54,606 nt of DNA from an uncultured Prevotella sp. (GTDB lineage Bacteria > Bacteroidota > Bacteroidia > Bacteroidales > Bacteroidaceae): contig CALIZL010000102.1 in the NCBI GenBank assembly GCA_938028745.1, forward strand, positions 1-54,606, read 5' to 3'. Positions 8,041 to 16,456 of this stretch are shown one piece after another. A model generated the notes under the pieces. The model searched no databases and had not been told where the DNA came from. It saw only the letters and a list, made by a program, of their open reading frames with translations. The translations under genes were made by a program, and so were the position numbers. How positions within the stretch are numbered: the first letter of the stretch is position 1; each line of letters opens with the position of its first letter.

Positions 8041-9228
8041 TTAGAATTTCGTTTTGAGAATTTCGTTGCACAGCATGAACGAGTTGATGAGCATGCGCGG
8101 AATGTGGAACGGACCTTTAAACAGGTTGCCTTTGGCTGGTTGGGCCACCGTGCCATCGCGATGCAGGTAGCCATACCACTCGCCAAACTCTGGGTCGGGC
8201 AAGTGTTTGTAGGCCCAATCGTTAATTTGTTTGTGGCGTTCCAAGTACTTTTCGTCGCCCGTAGCCAAGTAAGCGTACAGCATGGCGATAACGGTTTCGG
8301 TTTGCGGCCACCAGAATTTCATGTCTTGTGCATAGTCTTGCGAGGGCAATCCCTTACAGTCGCGGAAGTTGATGATACCTCCATAGGGCTCGTCCCAGCC
8401 CCAATCCCACGACCAATCCAATATTTCGAGGGCCATTTTCTTTAAGTCTGCATCCCAATTGCGGTGGCGCGACTCTTCCAAAACAAACCAAGCCGTCTCT
8501 ATGCAGTGGCCGGGGTTGATGGTTCGGCCATTGATAGTGTCGATAAACTCGCCGTTAGGGCCTACCGTTTCAAGCAATGCCTTGTATTCGGGGTGCATGA
8601 AATAGTTCTTAATGGCATGCAACGAAGTGTCGATTTGCTCTGTCAGAGTGGGGTCGTCGATGGCCATACGCAGTCGCGATGCCGTGTTGATGAGTATCAT
8701 CGTGAGCGAATGGCCCTGGCATTGCACGTTAGGCAGATACTTGGCAGGCAGTAAACCGGGCGTGTAGGCATAGCGTTGCACCAGTTTGAAGAGGTCGAGT
8801 GCGCGCTGGGCGTAGCTTTTGTCGCCAGATGCAATGGCATATTCGGCCATGGCAATGATGGCGAAACACTCCGAAAAGAGGTAACGCCGCATGCGAAGTG
8901 GTGTTCCCTCGGCCGTCACCTCGAAGTACATGCGCCCGTCGGGTGCGGTGCAATGGTCGATAATGAAGTCGATGCAACTCTTAGAGGCCGCAAGCCATTC
9001 TGGGTTTTGTTCGATATTGTTGTACGCAGCAGCGGCAATAAAGCCGAAACGACCTTGAAACCAAACGCTTTTAGTGGTGTCCATGAGCGTTCCGTCGCGT
9101 TCTACGCAGGTATATACGCCGCCATTTTGGCGGTCCAATCCATATTTCATCCAGAACGGCATCACGTTGTTCACCAAATCGTCTTTATAACGTTGCGCCC
9201 ATTGTTGCAGATATTGTTTTGTATCCAT
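8041..9228 (-). CDS. N-acylglucosamine 2-epimerase (AGE/RnBP type)
   Basis: A 395-residue AGE-family epimerase, normal length, forming an alpha6/alpha6 barrel that interconverts N-acetylmannosamine and N-acetylglucosamine. Family blocks are visible: MPFWMKYGLDRQNGGVY, KSVWFQGRFGF, NPGHCIETAWFVLEE with the conserved His, MKFWWPQTETVIAMLYAY and the C-terminal FKGPFHIPRML. In Bacteroidales sialic-acid operons this enzyme replaces the NanE phosphate epimerase: ManNAc released by the lyase is epimerised to GlcNAc before phosphorylation. It lies 27 bp after the lyase gene and 9 bp before the creatininase gene. Confidence 0.93.
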   Translation of the reverse strand: MDTKQYLQQWAQRYKDDLVNNVMPFWMKYGLDRQNGGVYTCVERDGTLMDTTKSVWFQGRFGFIAAAAYNNIEQNPEWLAASKSCIDFIIDHCTAPDGRMYFEVTAEGTPLRMRRYLFSECFAIIAMAEYAIASGDKSYAQRALDLFKLVQRYAYTPGLLPAKYLPNVQCQGHSLTMILINTASRLRMAIDDPTLTEQIDTSLHAIKNYFMHPEYKALLETVGPNGEFIDTINGRTINPGHCIETAWFVLEESRHRNWDADLKKMALEILDWSWDWGWDEPYGGIINFRDCKGLPSQDYAQDMKFWWPQTETVIAMLYAYLATGDEKYLERHKQINDWAYKHLPDPEFGEWYGYLHRDGTVAQPAKGNLFKGPFHIPRMLINSFMLCNEILKTKF

Positions 9229-9255
9229 TTGCTTGTTAGTGCTTTTTCTCTTTAT

Positions 9256-10176
9256 TTATTTGCACACGTTGCACCTTTCAAAGAATCCAATCTCTTCTAA
9301 TTCTCTACGCATTTGTGCCTCTTCTTCGTCGGTCATGTTGCGGAAGGGCGTGCGGTTAGGCCCAAGGTCGAACCCAAGGAACTTCATGATGCGCTTTCCG
9401 CCAACGATGTTTCCGCGGAAATGGCATATAACATTGATAACTGCTTGCGAGAAGTTTTGCTTTTCGCGAGCCGTTTCCAAGTCGCCACGGTTCCATGCAT
9501 CGATGATGCCCACTAGCTCGCGACCGTTATAATTGGTTGTTCCGCCGATGCCGCCTTTTGCTCCGCCCTGTGCCAAAGAAGGTAAGATGGTTTCGTCTTG
9601 TCCGTGCAGCATATCGTACTTTCCATCCTTATACAGTCGGCATTGGTTGTATTCGTACAAGCTTTCGTAGGTGTACTTAATGCCGGCAAAGTTAGGTATG
9701 CGCCCATCTACGGCTTTCAGCAAGTCGGTCATGGGCAAGAAAGCACCGTTGAAGGCGGGTATATGATAGTAATAGAAAGGAAGCGAAGGCGCAGCCTCGG
9801 CAATGGCAGCGCAATAGTCAACCAATTCTTCTACGCGACCAATCTTTGGGAATGGCGGTGCCATTGCTCCTACGCCCCATGCGCCAATCTTTTCGGCGTG
9901 GCGTGCTAAGGCAACACTTTCTTTAAGGCAGCAGCTGCCAACGTGTACGATGACCTTAAAGCCTGCGGGAGCAACGCTAACCCAGCGTTCGGCCAATTGC
10001 ATGCGCTCTTCGGTGGTGAGCATATAGCCCTCGCCCGACGAGCCGTTGATGAATACGCCCTTCAATCCGTTGTGCTGTAACATCTGTGCATAGCGTTCGA
10101 TGGGTTCGAGATTTACTTCGCCGTTGGCATGAAATGGCGTAAACGGCGCATCAATCAGTCCTATAATCTTTTCCAT
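9256..10176 (-). CDS. nanA: N-acetylneuraminate lyase
   Basis: A 306-residue class I aldolase of the DapA/NanA family, which splits Neu5Ac into ManNAc and pyruvate. The pyruvate carboxylate motif GSSGE is at 45-49, the catalytic Tyr is Tyr137 within FYYYHIP, and the Schiff-base Lys is Lys167 within AGIKYT. GTTNYNGRE near 215 matches the lyase rather than dihydrodipicolinate synthase, and the epimerase and transporter neighbours support the NanA assignment. A 292-bp gap holding an octamer array separates it from the transporter gene upstream. Confidence 0.93.
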   Translation of the reverse strand: MEKIIGLIDAPFTPFHANGEVNLEPIERYAQMLQHNGLKGVFINGSSGEGYMLTTEERMQLAERWVSVAPAGFKVIVHVGSCCLKESVALARHAEKIGAWGVGAMAPPFPKIGRVEELVDYCAAIAEAAPSLPFYYYHIPAFNGAFLPMTDLLKAVDGRIPNFAGIKYTYESLYEYNQCRLYKDGKYDMLHGQDETILPSLAQGGAKGGIGGTTNYNGRELVGIIDAWNRGDLETAREKQNFSQAVINVICHFRGNIVGGKRIMKFLGFDLGPNRTPFRNMTDEEEAQMRRELEEIGFFERCNVCK

Positions 10177-10182
10177 TATATT

Positions 10183-10350
10183 GTGAGTTTTATTTAAGTT
10201 CGTGAGTTATTGAGCTTGTAAGTTTATGAGTTTGCAAGCTGTTGAGCTTGTGAGTTTTATTTAAGTTCGTGAGTTATTGAGCTTGTAAGTTGGTGAGTTT
10301 GTGGGTTCGTAAGTTGGTGAGTTTGTAAGTTTATTAGTTTGCGAGTTTGG
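10183..10350. repeat. Degenerate octamer array with a 67-bp internal duplication
   Basis: The region between the transporter and lyase genes consists mostly of 8-bp units such as GTGAGTTT, GTAAGTTG and TTGAGCTT. A block of about 42 bp beginning GTGAGTTTTATTTAAGTTCG occurs at 10183 and again at 10250. Downstream to 10468 I see no further element. The array lies inside what should be one operon. Confidence 0.75.
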
Positions 10351-10468
10351 GTGTTCCTAGTTATAACATCGTAAACATCTAGTGGGTGAATGTAGCCGAA
10401 AAGACTAAGAAAGTAAAACATAATAGAACCCGAAAGCCCAAAAACTTATAAACTCAAGAACCAACACC

Positions 10469-11704
10469 TTACGGCATATTATCTGTTTGCGGTCGCAAAA
10501 ACGTGAGTTGCAGGATAAGGGCCAAGGCCACGATGCCGCCAAGCAGGGCGAAACCTAAGCCCAGATTGCCGCCATCGCTCCACGAACCCAACACTTGCGT
10601 AACGGCTGCACCTGCAAAAACGCCCGTCATGTTCATGATGCCATAGGCTGTTGCGCGGTATTTGGCCGACACAAACTGGCAGAGGATGGGCATGTTGTTG
10701 GCATCGAAAATGCCAAAGCCAATGCCGAAGAGCAATCCTGCGCCCACTACACCCACCACGCTGTGGCCAAAACCCAGCAGCAATAACGAGGGAATGGTGA
10801 GACTTAGGCCGATGGCACTGGTGTAAATACGGCCACGGACATTGCGCTGAGCCCACCTGTCGGAGAGTATTCCGCCGAAAATAACGCCGATGAACGACGA
10901 AACGGAGATGGTGATGGTAGACATTGGGCCGGCTGCCGTCATGTCTAGCGACAGGTTTTCGGAGAAAAGCGTGGGTAGCCAGTTCTTTGTTGCCCAACCT
11001 GGAAGACTAGGAACAGCGAAATAGAAGAGGATAATCCAAAAGGCCCAGTTGCTTAGCACCACGCTCAGTCCGCGCAAAACGCTCTCGCGCTTTTCGCCTG
11101 GTGCCACCGTGTTGCGACTCTTTACGCTGCATTCGGGGTTTTCGTGTAGCAAGAACATCAACAACAACGAATAGAGCACGCCAATCAAACCGAGGGCGAA
11201 AAAGGTTTGGTGCCACGAGAAATGATGGGCTAAGTTGGCACCAAAGCCGCCTAAGCCTTGTCCCACGTATAAGCCCGTCATGTGCACGCCGATGGCTAAC
11301 GAACGCGATTTGCCTGTATGCCAATCGGTGATAAGTGCTAGGGCAGAGGGTATGTAAAGGGCTTCGCTAACGCCCATAAGGGCGCGAAGAACGTAAAGCG
11401 TTTCGAAATTGGTGGCGAAACCCATTGAAAGCGTAACGGCCGACCATACGAAAAGACTGCCCACCACAAGCCACTTGCGGCTAAGCTTGTCGGCTATAAC
11501 GCCTGCAAAGGGACTGAAACAGCCGTACACCCACATAAAAACGGCCATTAACGCGCCGAAAACCTCGGCTGTTTTCAATTCTTCGATGTCGGCCTTTATC
11601 GCTCCTTGCATCGTGGAGAGCATCTGGCGGTCCATATAATTGAACAGGGCCACCACCCATAACAGCCCAACCACAATCCAAGGGTAGTTTTTATTCGCTT
11701 TCAT
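10469..11704 (-). CDS. nanT: MFS transporter, probable sialic-acid permease
   Basis: A 411-residue major facilitator protein with about 12 membrane helices. The N-terminal helix reads YPWIVVGLLWVVALFNYMDRQML, typical of the anion:cation symporter branch that includes the Bacteroides and Tannerella NanT. The loop 2-3 signature is ADKLSRKWLV and a related G-x-LSDRWAQR motif follows the central loop. It should import free Neu5Ac across the inner membrane. It sits between the kelch mutarotase gene (222 bp upstream) and nanA. Substrate is inferred from context; the superfamily call is firm. Confidence 0.85.
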   Translation of the reverse strand: MKANKNYPWIVVGLLWVVALFNYMDRQMLSTMQGAIKADIEELKTAEVFGALMAVFMWVYGCFSPFAGVIADKLSRKWLVVGSLFVWSAVTLSMGFATNFETLYVLRALMGVSEALYIPSALALITDWHTGKSRSLAIGVHMTGLYVGQGLGGFGANLAHHFSWHQTFFALGLIGVLYSLLLMFLLHENPECSVKSRNTVAPGEKRESVLRGLSVVLSNWAFWIILFYFAVPSLPGWATKNWLPTLFSENLSLDMTAAGPMSTITISVSSFIGVIFGGILSDRWAQRNVRGRIYTSAIGLSLTIPSLLLLGFGHSVVGVVGAGLLFGIGFGIFDANNMPILCQFVSAKYRATAYGIMNMTGVFAGAAVTQVLGSWSDGGNLGLGFALLGGIVALALILQLTFLRPQTDNMP

Positions 11705-11926
11705 TTTTTGTTGTTTTGTTTAATTGTTGTGCGCCGTTGGGGTAAGTTAACCCTTTACGTGCACGCGTAAATCGTCTTTGTAGTGCGTACTCCTTATTTA
11801 AATATAGGAAGGTTTAGGCGTGACAAGGCTCGCTGTTAGTCCTTAGCAGTCCGCTTGTTGGTCAACTTCGCGCTGCACAAGGCATCAACCCTAGGGCATT
11901 ATAGCCCATTCGGCAAGAGCTGTTTG

Positions 11927-13072
11927 CTAGTCTACGCGAAACCTAACTATCTCTGGTGTGCGAATACCTGGTTTCAATTCGCCGCCGACAACGTACACCC
12001 AGCCATCCCAATAGGCAAGGGCGCAACCAGCACGGGCCACGGAAGGATGTTGAAGCAGCTGTGTCCAAGTCCCGTCGCGATAACACAACACCCTGTTGTT
12101 AAAGCGATACCATTCGGGTTCGTGCAGCAAATAGCCTTCGGGCAACTTGTTGATGGCTGCCAGAAACACGTCTTTGTTAACGCCGCCAACCACCACAACG
12201 CCTTTCTGTGGCGTGGCAATGGCCGTTGCTCCACCCGTAAACACTTCTTCGCCAAGGGCATCTGTGGGTACGGGCAGTGCGGTCCATGTGCCGCAACCTG
12301 CGTTGTAGCTTGCACCATTCATGGCCAACTGCGCCGCCTTACTGTCTGTTTTGGGTGCAAAACCACCCCAAACGCCCAGCAAGTCGCCCGCTAAGGCAGC
12401 GGCAATAGGCTGAACACGGGCTATCCCTGGTATGGATGGCTCTTCTTTCCAGCCCTCTTTCGCCGTATTTTTAAGGTCTAACGACCACACTTTTTGTGTG
12501 GCAACACCCTCGCAATTGCCCCCCACCACATATAATATGTGGCCAACCACCGCGCCAGCCATGTTGTCTAAGGCGTGGGGTAGGCTGGGTAAGGCCTCTT
12601 GTTGCATGCCCGTGGCAGTGGGGCGCAAGCGAATGGCGGTGGTAAGACCGCCTGTTTCGTTGTTGCCGCCTACCAAAATCAGCGAGTTTTCGTAAGTAAC
12701 GCTCACGCCGTAGGCCGCAGGTTGGGGCATCTGTCCAACGGTTTTCCATTCTAGGCGGTCGCCCTCGGCGTTTAGTTTGGCGGCATAAATGGCCTTGTAA
12801 AACCGCTTTTTGCCCCCCTCTGCCACAGGCTTGTCGGGGAAGTTACAGCCTCCTGCAATGTATAAGTAACCGTTAATCACGCCACAATAGCAGGCCGATA
12901 CGCCTTTATCGAAACCTTGCTCTTCTCTGGGAAAGCCCACCAAGCGTTGGATGGAGTTAGAATTCTGCGCCATAGTATATGCTGTAAATAAGGCAATCAA
13001 CACAAAAGAAATTATTAGTCGTTTTGTGTTTACTTGCTTTTTATTAGAAAATATTTTATTATCTAAATGCAA
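11927..13072 (-). CDS. nanM: Kelch-repeat N-acetylneuraminate mutarotase/epimerase
   Basis: A 381-residue secreted six-bladed kelch propeller. An N-terminal hydrophobic signal (RLIISFVLIALFTAYTMAQ) follows a polar stretch. Kelch blades recur as GYLYIAGGCNFPD, NSLILVGGNNETGG, HILYVVGGNCEG, GDLLGVWGG, KGVVVVGGVN and GWVYVVGGE. It matches the cyclically permuted NanM/YjhT group, which speeds conversion of alpha- to beta-Neu5Ac in the periplasm before uptake. It is the promoter-proximal gene of the cluster, with a strong promoter at 13103-13133. No sialidase gene lies in the window. Confidence 0.9.
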   Translation of the reverse strand: MHLDNKIFSNKKQVNTKRLIISFVLIALFTAYTMAQNSNSIQRLVGFPREEQGFDKGVSACYCGVINGYLYIAGGCNFPDKPVAEGGKKRFYKAIYAAKLNAEGDRLEWKTVGQMPQPAAYGVSVTYENSLILVGGNNETGGLTTAIRLRPTATGMQQEALPSLPHALDNMAGAVVGHILYVVGGNCEGVATQKVWSLDLKNTAKEGWKEEPSIPGIARVQPIAAALAGDLLGVWGGFAPKTDSKAAQLAMNGASYNAGCGTWTALPVPTDALGEEVFTGGATAIATPQKGVVVVGGVNKDVFLAAINKLPEGYLLHEPEWYRFNNRVLCYRDGTWTQLLQHPSVARAGCALAYWDGWVYVVGGELKPGIRTPEIVRFRVD

Positions 13073-13102
13073 AACCTACGTAATTTTTAGTTATACTGGC
13101 CA

Positions 13103-13133
13103 CAAAGTTAATTTAAAAACAGGAAAACACAAA
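13103..13133 (-). promoter_or_regulatory. Promoter of the sialic-acid cluster
   Basis: On the minus strand TTTG (13130-13133) is followed after 19 bp by TAACTTTG (13103-13110), an excellent match to the Bacteroidetes consensus. It lies 31 bp upstream of the nanM start. Confidence 0.75.
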
Positions 13134-13217
13134 AATAATTATGCACTTTTCTCATAGTATTTAATTTAAATAACGATTAAGGTAGGGTATCAAGTAGATT
13201 GGTTACGTGGAAAGCCT

Positions 13218-13415
13218 AAGGCATGTTCTAAAAATTCCCCGCAAAGGTTCATTTGTTGTTTCTTGCATTGCTCTTCACTGTCTTTTTGCTTTTATCTGGC
13301 ATCTTTTGCTTTCTCTTTCAGAAAGCATAGTTCACTATGCTCCTTCAAGAAGTAAGCAAAACTTGCTCAGCTAAAAGCTAAAAATACAGCAAAGGTAATT
13401 TTTAGAACCTGCCTT
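13218..13415. mobile_element. 198-bp hairpin/MITE-like element (element H, copy 1)
   Basis: The terminal inverted repeats read AAGGCATGTTCTAAAAATT on the left and, reverse-complemented, AAGGCAGGTTCTAAAAATT on the right. The centre contains GCATAG-TTCA-CTATGC followed by TCCTTCAAGAAGTAAG, and much of the interior is self-complementary. It has no coding capacity. It abuts copy b of element R at 13424. Confidence 0.7.
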
Positions 13416-13423
13416 AATTGAAA

Positions 13424-13968
13424 TTTGTCTTCTTTTCAGTACGAATTTTAACATTATGAGTGCCCTTTTTGGTCACCAATCGTCCGACCGACGGCAAATA
13501 ATCGATTCTTGCGAAGGTTTGTTCTGATGCAAAATGGGGGTAGTGGTAAATGCAATCAAAATGAATACACATTGCATAAAACCGCAGTTTGCACTTGGTT
13601 TTGGGCTATTTGCTGCTAAATGTAGTGCAATATGCCGCTAAACGCAGTGCGTTTTGGTGCTAAATGCAGTGCATTTTGGTGCTAAACGCAAGGTGTTTTG
13701 GTACTAAATGCAAGGCGTTTTGGTGCTAAACGCAGTGCAAAATGCTGCTGAATGCGAGGCGAAAAGTATAAATATTCACAGGAATGGTATAGACAAAACC
13801 TCTTCGAACCATTAAAACATGGCTCAAAAAGGGCAAAATTCACCTTAAAAAGTGGCATTTTCGTGGCTAAAAGTGGGTGTTTGGGCGTAAAAAATAATGG
13901 GCTGACGACCAAACTAGAAAGGTAAAATGGTACTAAATGCGGGTAATCTACGCAAAAATAGACAAAAG
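13424..13968 (-). mobile_element. Dispersed minisatellite element (element R, copy b)
   Basis: A 545-bp element in minus orientation, with shared leader sequence continuing to about 14072. Its ends carry inverted TTTTGTC-type repeats. The core (about 13598-13766) is a tandem 22-bp array with units like TGCGTTTTGGTGCTAAATGC. The trailer (13424-13590) matches copies a, c and d almost base for base, including CTCATAATGTTAAAAT. A 105-codon frame across it is not conserved in the other copies. A BrickBuilt-type MITE, known from Porphyromonas gingivalis, is the closest precedent I know. Confidence 0.75.
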
Positions 13969-14072
13969 GAGAAGTCTGAAAACTTGTAAAATGCGGCAAA
14001 TTGCCCGAATAAACACCATTATTTTCGCTAGAAGGGGTTGGCGGAAAGGATATGTTTTGTAAAGTATTTTTA

Positions 14073-14345
14073 CGTTTGTGAGGCGTTGAGTTTATGAGTT
14101 TGTAGGGTTGTAAGTTTATGAGTTGTTGAGGTTGTGAGTTTATTTAGGTTGTTTGTTTGTGAGTTGTTGAGCGACTAAGTTTGTGAGTTTTGAGGTTGTA
14201 GGTTTATGAGTTGTTGAGGTTGTAAGTTATTGAGGCTGTGAGTTTGTGAGTTTATTGAGGCTGTGAGTTTGTGAGTTGTTGAGCGATTAGGTTTGCAAGT
14301 TTATTAGTTTATGGGTTGTTAAGTTTCGTGTGTTTGTGAGTTATA
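14073..14345. repeat. Octamer array (GTGAGTTT class)
   Basis: About 270 bp of degenerate 8-bp units (GTGAGTTT, GTAAGTTT, ATGAGTTG, TTGAGGTT) start directly at the end of element R copy b and stop just before the hairpin at 14363. Confidence 0.75.
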
Positions 14346-14362
14346 GTCCTATCTGTTTATGG

Positions 14363-14409
14363 AAATGCCAGCCATTTGAGCCTTAGCAGAACTCAAATGG
14401 CTGGCATTT
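14363..14409. terminator. Strong hairpin terminator
   Basis: A perfect 18-bp stem, AAATGCCAGCCATTTGAG (14363-14380) with its complement at 14392-14409, has an 11-nt loop and is followed by T on the plus strand. It lies 17 bp downstream of the SUKH-like gene's stop codon and would end its transcript. Confidence 0.75.
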
Positions 14410-14426
14410 TGTCCCCCGATAGGCAT

Positions 14427-14861
14427 TTAGGGAATTTCAAAGAACCACTCTACAAATGAGTTAAAGTCGTGCCATTGGGGTTGTAATTTTCCCTTTTGAA
14501 AGTCGATAAGCTTTTGTCCAAGTTCAATTTCTAAAACCGCTCCTGTTGAACGATTGTAGAAAAAGCCGCCTTCCCCCTCAAAGCTGTCGAGCGGAATGTA
14601 CTCGTTGGGCAATTCAAGTGCATCGTGGGCAAAAGTAATGGCAAGGTCGTAATTTGTATTTATTGCGAACCAACATATTTGATAAAGTTCTTGATGTCTG
14701 CCATAAAAGGTGGGACTGTCTTCTACGTGCAAGAAGAATGTTGCAAAATCAGTGGTTAGGTCTATGTTCAGTTTCCTTAGCGCATCGGCATATTCCTGCG
14801 TGTAGTCGTCATTCCACCAACCTTTCTCCTTACAAAAGGTTTTGATTTTTTCTGATAGCAT
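14427..14861 (-). CDS. SUKH/SMI1-KNR4-like protein
   Basis: A 144-residue acidic soluble protein. The pattern of a helical N-terminus, LDSFEGEGGFFYNRSTGAVLEIELG in the middle and a C-terminal FNSFVEWFFEI resembles the SMI1/KNR4 (SUKH) fold, whose bacterial members are often immunity proteins against secreted nuclease or deaminase toxins. No toxin gene is adjacent: upstream is the 15201 gene on the other strand, downstream are repeats. It could therefore be an orphan immunity gene or a housekeeping SUKH protein. The fold call rests on pattern only. Confidence 0.6.
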   Translation of the reverse strand: MLSEKIKTFCKEKGWWNDDYTQEYADALRKLNIDLTTDFATFFLHVEDSPTFYGRHQELYQICWFAINTNYDLAITFAHDALELPNEYIPLDSFEGEGGFFYNRSTGAVLEIELGQKLIDFQKGKLQPQWHDFNSFVEWFFEIP

Positions 14862-15101
14862 AAGTTTCTATGTTTTAATATTGTTGAAACACGTTGCCCA
14901 AATGTTGCGTTGTGCTAAACGTGTGGCTTGTAAAATGAACGTATATCGGTTTGGTTGCTAGTGCTGCTCGTTTTTTCCTGCTTACGCGATTGTTCGTTTT
15001 TCTGCCTGTGGTGTTTACTAAGCGTTTGGGTTATAACTATGTAAGTATCTACGCAAAGCGGTTTGTTTTATTGTGTGTGGCCATAATAAATGCGGTTTTG
15101 A

Positions 15102-15132
15102 TTGGTGTAAATAAAAACAATTCGTATATTTG
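15102..15132 (+). promoter_or_regulatory. Promoter of the 15201 gene
   Basis: TTG (15102-15104) is followed after 20 bp by TATATTTG (15125-15132), a good Bacteroidetes match, 68 bp upstream of the start codon. The rest of the 14862-15200 gap shows nothing else. Confidence 0.65.
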
Positions 15133-15200
15133 CAGTATAATAATCGTTGCCACTGGGAGATGCTTTTGACAAGCCATGCAACATGTAAACACACTAACGG

Positions 15201-15932
15201 ATGGAAAGACTATTGTACATTATAATCCTGGTTGTCGCGTATGTTTGGCTCAGACGGCTAAGACATAAGGGCGAACATGGGGTGGAGCGTGGAGTATCTG
15301 CCACCGAACCTCCTGCGGTGTGGCTTTCGTACACTAGGGCCGAGCCTCGTTTTAAGATGGCAGGACAACTGACGGAGTGGCGCGAAACGAGCAAAGAAAC
15401 CGAAGACGCACAGCATGTGGACTATGGGGAGGGGCATAACGAACGCGCTGTGACAATAAGGATTAATAGAAAGAACATAACAATGGAAAACAAATACGTA
15501 GACATGAGCACCCTCGACATGATTGAGGCGATATGCAAGGCGTTGGGTTGCCCGTTTGAAAGGGACGAGGAGAACTTTGCCGACTTTACTTTTCAAGGCG
15601 AAGATTTTAGAATTCAGACTTTGCACGGCACACGTTACTTTAACATCATGCGCGTTTCTTGGGCAGAGGCAAGTCTTGATGACGTTGACCAAGTGGCCTG
15701 TTTGCAACGAACTATTAATGAGGTGAACATGTATGCCGCATGTGTTGTGGTTTATACCATCGACACCGAGGCGAACGTTATGCACCTGCATTTTCGGCGC
15801 CATGCGGTGATTACGCCTGAAATGCCTGCTGTTGAAGAGTATTTTAAGTCGCTGCTGATGCCTTTCTTCTCGGTGGAACACGACTTTGTGAACGAGTTTC
15901 AGAACATGAAAAAGGAGATGGGGCTGGAATAG
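15201..15932 (+). CDS. Membrane-anchored protein of unknown function
   Basis: A 243-residue protein that I do not recognise. An N-terminal helix (MERLLYIIILVVAYVWL) should anchor it in the inner membrane. A charged, poorly ordered segment follows to about residue 95. The C-terminal domain (about 100-243) has a conserved look: MSTLDMIEAICKALGCPFERDEEN, FTFQGEDFRIQT, alternating strands VVVYTIDTEA and MHLHFRRHAVITPEM, and a final helix. This resembles the fold of YbjN/CesT-like chaperone domains, but only weakly. An internal ATG at 15483 (MENKYVDMS) would give a soluble form lacking the anchor. It has its own promoter. Confidence 0.6.
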   Translation: MERLLYIIILVVAYVWLRRLRHKGEHGVERGVSATEPPAVWLSYTRAEPRFKMAGQLTEWRETSKETEDAQHVDYGEGHNERAVTIRINRKNITMENKYVDMSTLDMIEAICKALGCPFERDEENFADFTFQGEDFRIQTLHGTRYFNIMRVSWAEASLDDVDQVACLQRTINEVNMYAACVVVYTIDTEANVMHLHFRRHAVITPEMPAVEEYFKSLLMPFFSVEHDFVNEFQNMKKEMGLE

Positions 15933-15939
15933 GAGAGGC

Positions 15940-16375
15940 GTTTAAAGGTGAAAAGTGAAAGGGTGAAAGGGTGAAAAGGCTTGTAAAAGGTGAAAAAGTG
16001 AAAGGGTGAAAAGGTGAAAAAATGGCTAACGCCATCAAGGCATTTGGCTTAACTCCTTAACTCCATAACTCCTTAACTCCTAAAGATGAAAGGGTGAAAA
16101 GGTGAAAAAATGGCTGCGCCTCTTAACTTGTTAGCTCGCAACCTTGTCAATTTGTTAACTCGTAAACTTGTCTACTTGTTTACTTGTGAACTTGTTAAGT
16201 CGTCAACTGGTTAACTCGTCCACTCATTTGCTTGTCTACTCGTCCACTTGTGAACTCGTCAGGTCGTAAACTTGTCCTCTCGTCAACTCATCTGCTTGTC
16301 TTCTCGTCCATTTGTTAACTCGTCAAGTCGTCAACTTGTCTACCCGTTTACTTGTCAGCTCGTCATCTACTCCAC
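15940..16375. repeat. Composite octamer arrays of all three classes
   Basis: Four blocks follow one another. Units of GGTGAAAA/GTGAAAGG type occupy 15940-16022, GGCTTAACTCCTTAACTCC units about 16048-16082, GGTGAAAA units again about 16085-16110, and then about 250 bp of AACTTGTC/AACTCGTC units run to 16375. ATGGCTAACGCC and ATGGCTGCGCC sit at the block junctions. The same junction and order recur at 54455-54606 and, reversed, at 18895-19050. No gene is visible. Confidence 0.8.
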
Positions 16376-16380
16376 ATATA

Positions 16381-16421
16381 GATAAGGGTGTGCACCTGCA
16401 TAATAGGCGCACACCCTTATC
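16381..16421 (-). terminator. Terminator of the C10 protease gene
   Basis: GATAAGGGTGTGC (16381-16393) pairs perfectly with GCACACCCTTATC (16409-16421) around a 15-nt loop. It lies 36 bp beyond the protease stop codon. Confidence 0.7.
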
Positions 16422-16456
16422 TTATAAGCGATTTGCTTTGGGGTAAACCTTGTGTG

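Noticed and set aside
10479..10997. A 172-codon minus-strand frame with many His and Arg
   Set aside because: It is a shadow frame within the MFS transporter gene.
13682..13999. A 105-codon frame inside element R
   Set aside because: The corresponding frames in copies c and d are not conserved in sequence or length.
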